A stretch of DNA of 64,000 nt from an uncultured Bacteroidales bacterium (lineage in GTDB: Bacteria; Bacteroidota; Bacteroidia; Bacteroidales; Muribaculaceae). Below, piece by piece: positions 1 through 11,231 of the stretch (its first letter is position 1; each line of letters begins with the position of its first letter). A program made the position numbers and the translations under genes. Below the pieces are notes generated by a model, which saw only the letters and a list, made by a program, of their open reading frames with translations, was not told the origin of the DNA and ran no database searches. The DNA lies in NCBI GenBank assembly GCA_902782465.1, contig CACZNH010000012.1, positions 1-64,000 on the forward strand, written 5' to 3'.

Positions 1-995
1 TATTTAAACGTATGCCCTGTGGGTCTTGTGCTTTTCATTGGCAAGAACAAATCCTTACCTTTTACCCATGCCCAACTTGTAGGCAAAGCATAATGCGATT
101 TATCAGTAGAAACAATCGCATTGGGGTTAACTCGTTGCAGCAAGTCCGCTGCCGGTTCATCAGAAGGGTCTTGTGCCACGAGTTTACCACTAATAGCAAG
201 TCCAAGTATTTTAGACTTGACTTGAACAATACCTCCATTGATGGATTCAATTGAATCTTGAATATTATCAATAATACTTAGATAATGTACTAAAGAATTT
301 ACAATTCTTGTTTGTTCATTCAATGGAGGAAGTGGGAAAGCATAACTTTTAAGTTTTGCGATACTCGTTCTTAGTCGAGTGACTCCTTGAACATTTTCAT
401 TAACTTGATTTTGAAATAAAGGTGAATTTATCGCATATAACAAGTAACTGATATTAAGCAAACTAGATGGCTTTAGTTTTACGGCATCAGATGAGAGAAC
501 ATACGCTTTATCTTTATTGGGACAGATGATTGCTCTACCAGCAGGCATCATCTTTGCTATTACAATATCACCGCTATCAACAATGCTTCTTTGAATATCT
601 TTTGCATGTTCAAAGGTGGTATATCTAACGTTGTCATCTCTCCATCCATATTCACCGATATTACTCAATTGTATTATACGAACTTCCCTGTCAGTTGTAT
701 AGTGTGAAGATTTGAGATTGCTACCAAAGGGTCCATCTGCCATATCTATTGCAATATCTTCAAGTTTGACCCACACCCAGCCGCTTGGAAGATTCCAGTC
801 CGCATAATGCGGCTTATCGGAAGAGGTGGCCGACTTTTTCGAGCGTTTGATTTTGCCCTCTGCGATAAGGCGTTCCTTCTCAGCTTTGACGCGCTCCAGC
901 AGTACGCTTGCAGGCTCATCGTTTGGATCTTGAGGCACAAGTTTCCCACGAATTGCCAGATCTAATATCTTTTGACGCAGTTGTTTGGTATCCAT
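1..995 (-). CDS. hsdS: Type I restriction-modification specificity subunit HsdS, 3' end outside window
   Basis: The minus frame is open from an ATG at 995 to the left edge of the window (about 331 residues, no stop), so the gene is partial. HsdS supplies DNA sequence recognition for the HsdR2M2S complex. The protein carries two copies of the spacer-type conserved repeat: ILDLAIRGKLVPQDPNDEPA near the N-terminus and ILGLAISGKLVAQDPSDEPA around residue 265. Each is followed by a SDKxHYA segment that leads into a target-recognition domain, which is the usual two-half HsdS layout. NEQTRIV before the second repeat is typical of the helical spacer. The start lies 5 bases after the hsdM stop, so the two are co-transcribed. 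Identity is clear; the recognised sequence cannot be read from the protein. Confidence 0.93.
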   Translation of the reverse strand, partial: MDTKQLRQKILDLAIRGKLVPQDPNDEPASVLLERVKAEKERLIAEGKIKRSKKSATSSDKPHYADWNLPSGWVWVKLEDIAIDMADGPFGSNLKSSHYTTDREVRIIQLSNIGEYGWRDDNVRYTTFEHAKDIQRSIVDSGDIVIAKMMPAGRAIICPNKDKAYVLSSDAVKLKPSSLLNISYLLYAINSPLFQNQVNENVQGVTRLRTSIAKLKSYAFPLPPLNEQTRIVNSLVHYLSIIDNIQDSIESINGGIVQVKSKILGLAISGKLVAQDPSDEPAADLLQRVNPNAIVSTDKSHYALPTSWAWVKGKDLFLPMKSTRPTGHTFK

Positions 996-999
996 GTGT

Positions 1000-5162
<4,163 letters not shown>

Positions 5163-5291
5163 AATAGAATTATGAGAAGTTCCTATATTAAAAAACAAAC
5201 TCCAATGCAGTCCCTGCAGGCCGACCAAAGCCTATATAACCGCAAAGGAGTTTGCTATATTTTGTTCAACACTTGGTCTTTCCCAGGATGG

Positions 5292-5327
5292 CAAGAATAT
5301 TATATTCTTGTCGAGATTGCAAAGATA
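5292..5327 (-). promoter_or_regulatory. hsdRMS promoter with 19-bp palindrome near the predicted start of transcription
   Basis: On the minus strand a TATCTTTG box (5327-5320) matches the Bacteroidales -7 consensus TAnnTTTG. About 10 bases downstream lies a perfect palindrome, CAAGAATAT-T-ATATTCTTG (5310-5292), where a repressor could block the promoter. The hsdR leader would be about 150 nt. No transcription factor in the window is an obvious partner. Confidence 0.5.
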
Positions 5328-5342
5328 AACATTTTTTGATTA

Positions 5343-6359
5343 TCATTTGCGTCTTCCGCCAGTTTTCTTTCCACCTCCAGCCTTGCGTGCATAACTTGCC
5401 CTAATTGCAGCATTGCGACTAGCCTTTTTTTGAGCTCGTTCTAACGGTGTGAGTTGAAATGGATTATGCCTATAAGGCTTAATGGGCAATCGAGGTTGTA
5501 CAGGTTTGGGTACATCAGGAACCATATAAGTGTATTTTGAACCTTGCACAAACTTAAATTGATGATGATTTGGCCAGACTATTTTAGCATATTGGAGTGC
5601 CTTTGTTTTATCTTTCTCAGTAAAATACCCGCTTAAGTTTATCTGCTTTTCAAAAGGATTGAGAAGAGCGACAGCGAAAGCAGAAATGTTATTAATCGTC
5701 TTTTCCTCACAATCCTTTTTGTATAACGGAATAACTTTCCTTAATACCTGCAAATCTTGATACTTAGGGCAAGAAACTGTATAGCACAAATTTACATCGT
5801 CAGGATTGCTCAGTTTTTGTCCAATACATTTTGAATCTTCCATCGTTCGCACAATAATGCGAACAACGACTATATTATTTTCCAAGTAAAAATCCCAAGT
5901 GGGCTTCTCGACTTCATGAGTGAAGACCACTTCAATTGCTATCAACACTTTTCCTCGCTCATCAAGGAGTGCCACGTCTGGTTGAGCGTCCTTGAGATTC
6001 TTTTCCATTTCAACGGACTTTGCCCACTGAAGAAGGTTTCCTCTAAATGTCTCTCCGCATTCTGGGCATTTCCATGTAATGTAAAAGTCCTGCTTATTCT
6101 CTATCGCATCATGAAGGATTTTGAAAATACCTTCTTTGGCTGATCTATGGATTTCAGACTCTGACAATCCATGACAGTCTGTGTTAACTCTGTGACTGAA
6201 GTGATTACGGTGAGCATGTGGGCCTGTGCCTTGTTTGCGAAAGGTCAAAGGCTCTTTACATTTCGGGCAGAAATACTCTTGACCTTTTTGTGCATTTTCG
6301 ATTCTGACGAAATTGCCGTTACAGTCTATGGCTAAAGGGTTAAGTAGTTTATTATCCAT
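5343..6359 (-). CDS. CoiA-like zinc-ribbon nuclease-fold protein
   Basis: A 338-aa protein resembling the competence protein CoiA-like family. CPKC (31-34) followed by an HFSH segment (53-56), and a second CPEC (98-101), suggest zinc binding. Residues 126-145 (QPDVALLDERGKVLIAIEVV) look like a degenerate PD-(D/E)xK core with D128 and E143. The C-terminus is rich in Lys and Arg, as in nucleic-acid-binding proteins. It lies directly upstream of hsdR on the same strand but has its own promoter box (TATATTTG, 6401-6394). In Gram-positive bacteria CoiA acts in transformation; in Bacteroidales the role is unknown, and here a DNA-defence or recombination role is only an inference from the neighbours. 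Confidence 0.62.
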   Translation of the reverse strand: MDNKLLNPLAIDCNGNFVRIENAQKGQEYFCPKCKEPLTFRKQGTGPHAHRNHFSHRVNTDCHGLSESEIHRSAKEGIFKILHDAIENKQDFYITWKCPECGETFRGNLLQWAKSVEMEKNLKDAQPDVALLDERGKVLIAIEVVFTHEVEKPTWDFYLENNIVVVRIIVRTMEDSKCIGQKLSNPDDVNLCYTVSCPKYQDLQVLRKVIPLYKKDCEEKTINNISAFAVALLNPFEKQINLSGYFTEKDKTKALQYAKIVWPNHHQFKFVQGSKYTYMVPDVPKPVQPRLPIKPYRHNPFQLTPLERAQKKASRNAAIRASYARKAGGGKKTGGRRK

Positions 6360-6393
6360 ATTATATCTCCAACTTTATTTGACAATTATGCGG

Positions 6394-6401
6394 CAAATAT
6401 A
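6394..6401 (-). promoter_or_regulatory. -7 promoter box for the CoiA-like gene
   Basis: TATATTTG on the minus strand, 35 bases before the ATG at 6359, fits the Bacteroidales -7 consensus TAnnTTTG and would give a leader of about 30 nt. Confidence 0.45.
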
Positions 6402-6492
6402 CACTATGGGTGTGCCAATTCTGGGCACTAGTAACAGGAAAAATGTTAACAGGGCTATTTTTCCCTAAAATGGTAGACAGATTTTGAGAGCG

Positions 6493-6549
6493 GTAAACTG
6501 AATTGGTTTACAACTATATCGATAGTACGCCTAAACTGGTTTACAGTTT
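6493..6549. repeat. Two adjacent inverted repeats sharing GGTTTACA
   Basis: The gap between the CoiA-like gene and the membrane-protein gene holds GTAAAC-N7-GTTTAC (6493-6511) and AAACTG-N5-CAGTTT (6533-6549). Both contain GGTTTACA (6505-6512 and 6538-6545). They could be tandem protein-binding sites or weak hairpins after the 6556 gene. No T-run supports a standard terminator. Confidence 0.4.
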
Positions 6550-6555
6550 GGCAGT

Positions 6556-6915
6556 TTATACTTGATTGGTTTCACTAGAGTTGGGCATGGGAGGAGGGTT
6601 CTGGCTGTAGTATTGTTGGCGATACTGATTCTCTACTTGCATTCGTATTTCAGTCTCACGTCTTATGCGATCTTCCCTGAATTGCTGTGATTCACCCAAC
6701 AATGCAGCAATGATGAAACCAATCACAGGATTGAGAAATACCGAAACGATGAAAAGTGCCCAAAAACTACGGCCTCGATTTTTAGCATACTTACCCACCA
6801 AGGCACATAGAGCTAAATATCCCAATAGGATTACAAGGAGAACAACTATAGCGATAATAACGCCAGTATTGTCTTCGTTCTGCTGCTCAACGAATTGCAA
6901 TAATATCATACTCAT
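6556..6915 (-). CDS. Small two-helix membrane protein, function unknown
   Basis: A 119-aa protein with two clear hydrophobic helices: about residues 17-41 (VIIAIVVLLVILLGYLALCALV) and 50-71 (FWALFIVSVFLNPVIGFIIAALL). A Gln/Arg/Glu-rich tail ends in a proline-rich segment. The pattern 'NRGRSFWALFIVSVFLNP' resembles short inner-membrane proteins common in Bacteroidetes, for which I know no function. An alternative start is Met3. It begins only about 20 bases after the end of the candidate RNA at 6935-7135, so it may be expressed by read-through of that RNA's terminator. Confidence 0.7.
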   Translation of the reverse strand: MSMILLQFVEQQNEDNTGVIIAIVVLLVILLGYLALCALVGKYAKNRGRSFWALFIVSVFLNPVIGFIIAALLGESQQFREDRIRRETEIRMQVENQYRQQYYSQNPPPMPNSSETNQV

Positions 6916-6934
6916 TCAGTTATTTGTATTTTTC

Positions 6935-7135
6935 AAAAAAAGGCGCGAGCCGTATACATCTCACTGGATGGTATAGGACTACCAAAACTAGCTATGTATA
7001 AGCGACTCACGCCCATAAGCGAGAGTCACTATACAACCCTGCTAGTTTAATTGAAACGTCCTATTTTTCCAATGAACAGGTGTATAATGGCATTTTTCGT
7101 TCCTCGATGTCTTTGTCATTCAAAATGGAATGACA
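6935..7135 (-). ncRNA. Candidate structured non-coding RNA (about 200 nt, rod-shaped, possibly 6S-like)
   Basis: On the minus strand a TATCTTTG promoter box (7147-7140) is followed by a transcript-sized region ending in CGCGCC plus seven T (A-run 6935-6941 on plus). Nested pairings form one long rod; in plus coordinates these are 7081-7085 with 6954-6958, 7069-7074 with 6962-6967, 7058-7064 with 6973-6979, 7041-7048 with 6985-6992, and 7023-7027 with 7004-7008. A separate hairpin GTCATTC/GAATGAC (7115-7134) sits at the 5' end. Size, rod shape with internal bulges, own promoter and own terminator are like 6S RNA. The identity is inference; a cis-acting leader for the 6915 gene is the alternative. 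Confidence 0.55.
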
Positions 7136-7194
7136 GGGGCAAAGATAAAGACTTTTTTTCAATCGGCGTTGAATTGCCGTTGAAAAACAGTCCA

Positions 7195-7917
7195 TCAACC
7201 ATGGTCCGGATAGTCGAACGACAAGAGCAGCTGGACTCGTTCCTTGCCGAGTTTTCCGGAAATCTCGTCAAAGAAAACGTTGTCGGGGACAAGATCCCAA
7301 TTAAACATGAACCGTTTGCTCCTGGACCCGTTGATGAGCTTGATCTTTACGATGTCCTGGATGTCAGTGAGTGCGATGTTCAGCATACTGGTCATTTCCA
7401 GCGTAAAGGAGCCTTTGCGAGATGCAATCGTAAAGTTGCGGTCTGATACTGGGAGAACTAGCTCTTGGCCGTACTCTGTCAAATACGGCTCCTTATTGAT
7501 CGACACATGCGAGGGCAAATACATGTCGAGACAATCGAGCGATTTGATCTCATGGAGCGGTAGGGGCAATGGGACATCAAACTCATGGGCGTGAACTACA
7601 TGCTCCGTCGTCTCGGATGCTTCTGATGACCAGATACTAGTTTCCGAGTCGGCATGAGCCAACCAGTCCACATAGCCCACGAGAGCGTTGACAGGCAAGT
7701 CCCTGGTCTCTGGCAGGTTGCCATACTGCTGTTGGTTAAACACTTCCTGCTGCCATCTCAATGGCATTGCAGCATCATTAATCACTGGTTCAGAGGCAAA
7801 GATGTAATACCTCTTAAACTGCTCGAATACCTCCTCATCAATGTGAGTAGCATTACATAGGCCTTTCGCAAGCATGGTTGCATAAGGCTGCTTTTTTTCT
7901 AAAATATTCATACGCAT
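7195..7917 (-). CDS. Hypothetical protein at the end of the phage-like module
   Basis: A 240-aa protein that I do not recognise. It has no signal peptide, membrane segment or familiar motif; the C-terminal half (about 150-240) looks beta-rich, as in phage structural proteins. A start at the second Met (7911) is equally possible. It follows terL after a 212-base gap that holds a sigma-54-like promoter, so it may be transcribed separately from the head genes. A structural or late accessory role is inferred from position only. Confidence 0.6.
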   Translation of the reverse strand: MRMNILEKKQPYATMLAKGLCNATHIDEEVFEQFKRYYIFASEPVINDAAMPLRWQQEVFNQQQYGNLPETRDLPVNALVGYVDWLAHADSETSIWSSEASETTEHVVHAHEFDVPLPLPLHEIKSLDCLDMYLPSHVSINKEPYLTEYGQELVLPVSDRNFTIASRKGSFTLEMTSMLNIALTDIQDIVKIKLINGSRSKRFMFNWDLVPDNVFFDEISGKLGKERVQLLLSFDYPDHG

Positions 7918-8110
7918 GAATTTTTAGTAGGTTAAACATTTATCTGCTACTTCGGATGCGGCATCTATATCCGTATCTTCTGGCAGACAAAAGCAACCAA
8001 ATTGCAAAATAACCTATGGCCTATGCCAAAAGCTGACATTGACGGCTTAATTTATCTTAAAAATTTCGGTATTTTTTTGGAGGTCAGAGATTTAGGGCCA
8101 ATGAAAATCA

Positions 8111-8128
8111 TTGCAAAAACTATGCCAA
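8111..8128 (-). promoter_or_regulatory. Candidate sigma-54 (RpoN) promoter downstream of terL
   Basis: The minus strand reads TTGGCATAGTTTTTGCAA. This has GG and GC exactly 10 bases apart and matches the -24/-12 consensus TTGGCACG-N4-TTGCA at nearly every position. It lies immediately after the terL stop and points at the 7195-7917 gene, giving a leader of about 185 nt. CTATGCCAAA occurs twice on plus (near 8023 and 8119). No sigma-54 activator gene is in the window. Confidence 0.45.
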
Positions 8129-8129
8129 A

Positions 8130-9761
8130 TCATAGGACGCCGCTGGAATTGATACCAAAGGTATCACGGTACGGAAACTTTTCGCAGCCGATGTAGAGGG
8201 TGTCGAAAGCGTCCGTGCCGTCCGTGCGGTGCTGCAGCAGGTCTTCCTCTGTCTCGGCGAGTTTCTCGCCTCCTTTGTCTTTGCGGAAGCCGTTGCGACC
8301 ACGAACGACTCCAGCCGTCTGGATGGCGAGAATAAGGTCATCATTGTTTTGGCGGTTAAACATAGGCATGAGCCTTTGTTTACCGGTAAAGCCTTGGTTG
8401 ATGAGCAGGTACTTTTCATCATGCCTCATTGGGTTTCCCAGGTTGATATCCTCGACTTGCCATCCGTGTCGCTCGAACTCGTGGCACACTACCCAGTGGA
8501 AGTCCTGTTCATTCACGGCATAGTTGCCGCCGAGAGCAGTACTGTCGTAGTAATAGACGACTATCTTGCATTCGTGGTGTGCGTAGTAGCGGCAGAAGTC
8601 ATCAATGAGTGCCGGAATCTTGCGCTCAAACTTCGTGTAGAAGGACTTGATCACGTTCAAGCGGCGCCCGCTGGGCTGCCCCGCCACAATCCAGTTGATG
8701 TTGGCGTTGTAGTCCATGCCGATGCAGATTGGGGCGTAAGGATTCAAGTCTTTATCGGCCCTGCTATCCAGCTGCGTCTCGTTGAAGTCATAGCCAAGAC
8801 TATCGAGATAATCGAAGTCACTAGCGTTATATTTGTGACCTTCACGCATAGACGAATAGAAGCCGTCTTTGGCAATGCCTATGCGTTGACAAAGAATCGA
8901 GGTCTGGAATGTCTTGGGCGTGAGGTCACGTTTCATCTGCTTGATGTACGACTCGCCGAGCAACTGCAGGTTCTCGATCGAGGAGTACTCCTTGTAGTAG
9001 ACTGCCACTGAGCGCATCTTATTGAGATCCCTATCCAGGCGTCTCAGATAGTTGCGCATATACTTTGGAACAGGCTTGAACTCCTCATTCAACTGGCGTA
9101 TGCGCTCTTTGGTCTTCCATATCTCATAGATGGTGCCCTTGATCGTCTCGATGAGGTCAGCATCCATCTTGTCCTGATAGTGAAGGAACCACGAGCCTTT
9201 CTGCGTCTGCGGCATATCACTGAGTATCATTACTGAGTGATTGAACGAGTGGTGTCCGAAGTAGGACTTGATGCCACCATTAGCAGGCAGCGTCTCGTCC
9301 TTGAGTCGCTCGTAATCGATGAACTTGGCCTCATCGATCAGGAGCCACGAAAGGGTCAACGAGTTGCTGCTGCCTGGGCGGTCTTGAGATATGATGATGG
9401 CGCAGGAGCCGTTATAGAAGGTAATGACATGCTCATACTCGGCAGGCTCGATGATGGGCTTACCGAAGGATTTAGGCGGCCGACGCCCAATGACGTAGTG
9501 TATGCCATTCACGAAGCCCCAGCGCTTCCATGCTGCTAACAGGCCCGGGATGGTGTTTGTCAGACCGTGTTTGTAGGTGGGCACCACAATACCGCCTGTG
9601 CTGCCTGGCATGCGTTGCATATTGCGCAGCACAAAGGGCGAGGCAATCGAATCCGTCTTGCCGGTTCGACGCCCCGCTACGATGACGGTGGTATTGGCCC
9701 CAATCAACTGAGTCAGGCGTTGAGGGGTGTTAAAGTATATTCTCTTCTGATTCTGTTCCAT
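8130..9761 (-). CDS. terL: Phage terminase large subunit (TerL)
   Basis: A 543-aa DNA-packaging motor that cuts and pumps phage DNA into the prohead. The N-terminal ATPase shows Walker A GRRTGKT (30-36) and Walker B LLIDEAKF (140-147, catalytic Glu in DEAK). The RNase H-like nuclease has acidic residues at GMDYN (D350), YYYDSTALG (D406) and DGTDAFD (514-520). It appears intact and full length. The start overlaps the end of the preceding gene by 32 bases, suggesting coupled translation. It lies downstream of the capsid genes, the reverse of the common terS-terL-portal-protease-capsid order, and no portal gene follows. Confidence 0.93.
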   Translation of the reverse strand: MEQNQKRIYFNTPQRLTQLIGANTTVIVAGRRTGKTDSIASPFVLRNMQRMPGSTGGIVVPTYKHGLTNTIPGLLAAWKRWGFVNGIHYVIGRRPPKSFGKPIIEPAEYEHVITFYNGSCAIIISQDRPGSSNSLTLSWLLIDEAKFIDYERLKDETLPANGGIKSYFGHHSFNHSVMILSDMPQTQKGSWFLHYQDKMDADLIETIKGTIYEIWKTKERIRQLNEEFKPVPKYMRNYLRRLDRDLNKMRSVAVYYKEYSSIENLQLLGESYIKQMKRDLTPKTFQTSILCQRIGIAKDGFYSSMREGHKYNASDFDYLDSLGYDFNETQLDSRADKDLNPYAPICIGMDYNANINWIVAGQPSGRRLNVIKSFYTKFERKIPALIDDFCRYYAHHECKIVVYYYDSTALGGNYAVNEQDFHWVVCHEFERHGWQVEDINLGNPMRHDEKYLLINQGFTGKQRLMPMFNRQNNDDLILAIQTAGVVRGRNGFRKDKGGEKLAETEEDLLQHRTDGTDAFDTLYIGCEKFPYRDTFGINSSGVL

Positions 9762-10377
9762 CGGATTCTACATCTTTGGGGAACAAGGACTGTTCCTCCA
9801 AATCGGCTTCTTCATATTCGATATCTTCGATGTCGATATTTTCTGCCTGGTACTTATGCAGCAGCTCCTGGATGCGTTCTTGCAGACGAGGTAGCGGCTT
9901 GATACCAAGTACCGACGGGTCGTCGGTTGCGGTGAAAGGCTGCACCACAATGAGATCATAGGGAACGGCCTGCTCGTCCTCCAAATCTACTCGGTTGTAT
10001 TTGGCATAGGACGATGCCGCCTTTTCCATGGTCTTCGTGTCCTTACGCTTCTTCGCCATCTGATAGGTCTCAAGAATCATCTCGTTGTATCGATAACGAT
10101 GGAAGTCGCGGCTGGCCTGAGCCAGTTGCGGTAACAGCGCCTTGATGATGGCTAGGTCGCTATAGGCTTGAGTCCTATTAATCCCATGGCGAGAAAGCGC
10201 ATACTCTACAAACTGACGGTCTTTGGCATCAGGATTTGAGATGAACCAGCTATACTCCTCACGGATGCGCAGCACCCTGGTCACAATCGGATCGGTGTAC
10301 TTCTCCCGCAACTCGTCCTCTGCAGTGAAGAGGTCGATGCGGCACACATCTATGGCGGGTAGCTGTCTGTTATTCAT
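9730..10377 (-). CDS. Probable terminase small subunit-like protein
   Basis: A 215-aa protein directly upstream of and overlapping terL. A helix-turn-helix-like segment lies at about residues 52-85 (DRQFVEYALSRHGINRTQAY). Helical, charged sequence follows, then a very acidic C-terminus (about 180-215). Position and HTH suggest the DNA-recognition subunit of terminase, but there is no diagnostic motif. It overlaps the preceding 91-aa gene by 8 bases. The small protein at 10370-10645 could share or hold this role instead. Confidence 0.5.
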   Translation of the reverse strand: MNNRQLPAIDVCRIDLFTAEDELREKYTDPIVTRVLRIREEYSWFISNPDAKDRQFVEYALSRHGINRTQAYSDLAIIKALLPQLAQASRDFHRYRYNEMILETYQMAKKRKDTKTMEKAASSYAKYNRVDLEDEQAVPYDLIVVQPFTATDDPSVLGIKPLPRLQERIQELLHKYQAENIDIEDIEYEEADLEEQSLFPKDVESDGTESEENIL

Positions 10378-10645
10378 CGTCTTCCATGTCTAGCAGGTTG
10401 CGGTGGGCATTCTCGATGGCCAGCGGGGAGCCGACCTGCGCAAGCATCATCTCCTGATGGTGGAGTTTCACTTTCGATGCCGCTTTGCCACGGAGGTAAC
10501 GCTGGCTTACCTCGGTGGTGCGGTCAGCGATATCTGATCGGAGAACTTCGGCAGGTATGCCGAGGATCACCGCCATGTCCGATATCTTCAGGTAGATTGA
10601 GGCGAACTGCTCAATCTGCTGCAATTCTTCTTGCGAATAGTTCAT
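10370..10645 (-). CDS. Small helical DNA-binding-like protein in the packaging module
   Basis: A 91-aa helical protein. Residues 17-40 (YLKISDMAVILGIPAEVLRSDI) read like a short HTH or helix pair of the kind found at the N-terminus of small terminase subunits, and the last residues are acidic. It overlaps both neighbours (35 bases with the PLD-like gene, 8 bases with the 215-aa gene), a compact translational-coupling arrangement typical of phage operons. Function is inferred from context only. Confidence 0.5.
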   Translation of the reverse strand: MNYSQEELQQIEQFASIYLKISDMAVILGIPAEVLRSDIADRTTEVSQRYLRGKAASKVKLHHQEMMLAQVGSPLAIENAHRNLLDMEDDE

Positions 10646-11132
10646 TGAGCGGAACGGAATGATTGGTGATTAAATCCTGGATCTGTGCGTGGAGCGTGCG
10701 GAAGATGTCGAGGTCGGTTGTCACAACGGCACTCTCACATCGGTTACCGCGTGTGAGGTTCTGTGACGTGATGATACTGACCACTTCGCCCTTCTGGCTG
10801 CGCACGAGCAAGACCTTGCTGTGGTTGTCTGCCAGGTAGGTCGTGTTGATGACCTGCGTGATGAACGCCCAGAGTTTGAGGGTTTTGTTGGTGGCCTTGT
10901 GGTCGAGTACCAGGTTGAACTTGGTGACGAGACCCGACTTCTCGATGAAGAACAGCCTGCGGATGAACTCTTCGGAGATCGAGAATGAGGTCTGCCACAC
11001 CTCGGACTTGCCGAGTTGCTGCAGTACCCAGTCGAGTACGTCGGCCACCTGCAGGGCGTTGGAGAGATAAGCCTGGTAAGGTTTATCTCTCAACGGCTGC
11101 AAAAAATCCGATATGTCGGCGGTGCGTTTCAT
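10611..11132 (-). CDS. Phospholipase D-like (single HKD half-motif) protein
   Basis: A 173-aa protein with a PLD-type active-site signature at about residues 104-134: NHSKVLLV, then ITSQNLTRGNRCES (H-x-K ... S/T-x-N). PLD-family enzymes with one such motif usually dimerise and include endonucleases (Nuc-like) and phosphohydrolases. The preceding beta-strand KFNLVLDHKA also fits the fold. The Asp normally expected four residues after the Lys is not obvious, so the motif is somewhat degenerate. It sits between a coiled-coil head gene and the terminase genes. A DNA-processing role during packaging or in anti-host conflict is inference. Confidence 0.6.
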   Translation of the reverse strand: MKRTADISDFLQPLRDKPYQAYLSNALQVADVLDWVLQQLGKSEVWQTSFSISEEFIRRLFFIEKSGLVTKFNLVLDHKATNKTLKLWAFITQVINTTYLADNHSKVLLVRSQKGEVVSIITSQNLTRGNRCESAVVTTDLDIFRTLHAQIQDLITNHSVPLNELFARRIAAD

Positions 11133-11142
11133 CGAATTGTAT

Positions 11143-11150
11143 TACTTTTG
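11143..11150 (+). promoter_or_regulatory. Possible plus-strand -7 box opposite the phage operon
   Basis: TACTTTTG on plus matches TAnnTTTG. With the bidirectional hairpin at 11199-11225, followed on plus by a T-rich tract, it could define a small plus-strand RNA of about 75 nt in the only gap of this operon. No good -33 box is visible, so confidence is low. Confidence 0.2.
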
Positions 11151-11198
11151 CAGTGCGGAATGAGTGAGGGAGGTAATGCCCCCGCATACTGCCCCCAA

Positions 11199-11225
11199 AA
11201 CGGACGGCCTCGATGGACGTCCGTT
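11199..11225. terminator. Bidirectional terminator hairpin between the 245-aa and PLD-like genes
   Basis: AACGGACG (11199-11206) pairs perfectly with CGTCCGTT (11218-11225). The stem is followed by TTTT on the minus strand and GGCTTTTT on the plus strand. It lies 7 bases past the stop of the 11232-11960 gene and could attenuate transcription into the PLD-terminase group. Confidence 0.55.
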
Positions 11226-11231
11226 GGCTTT

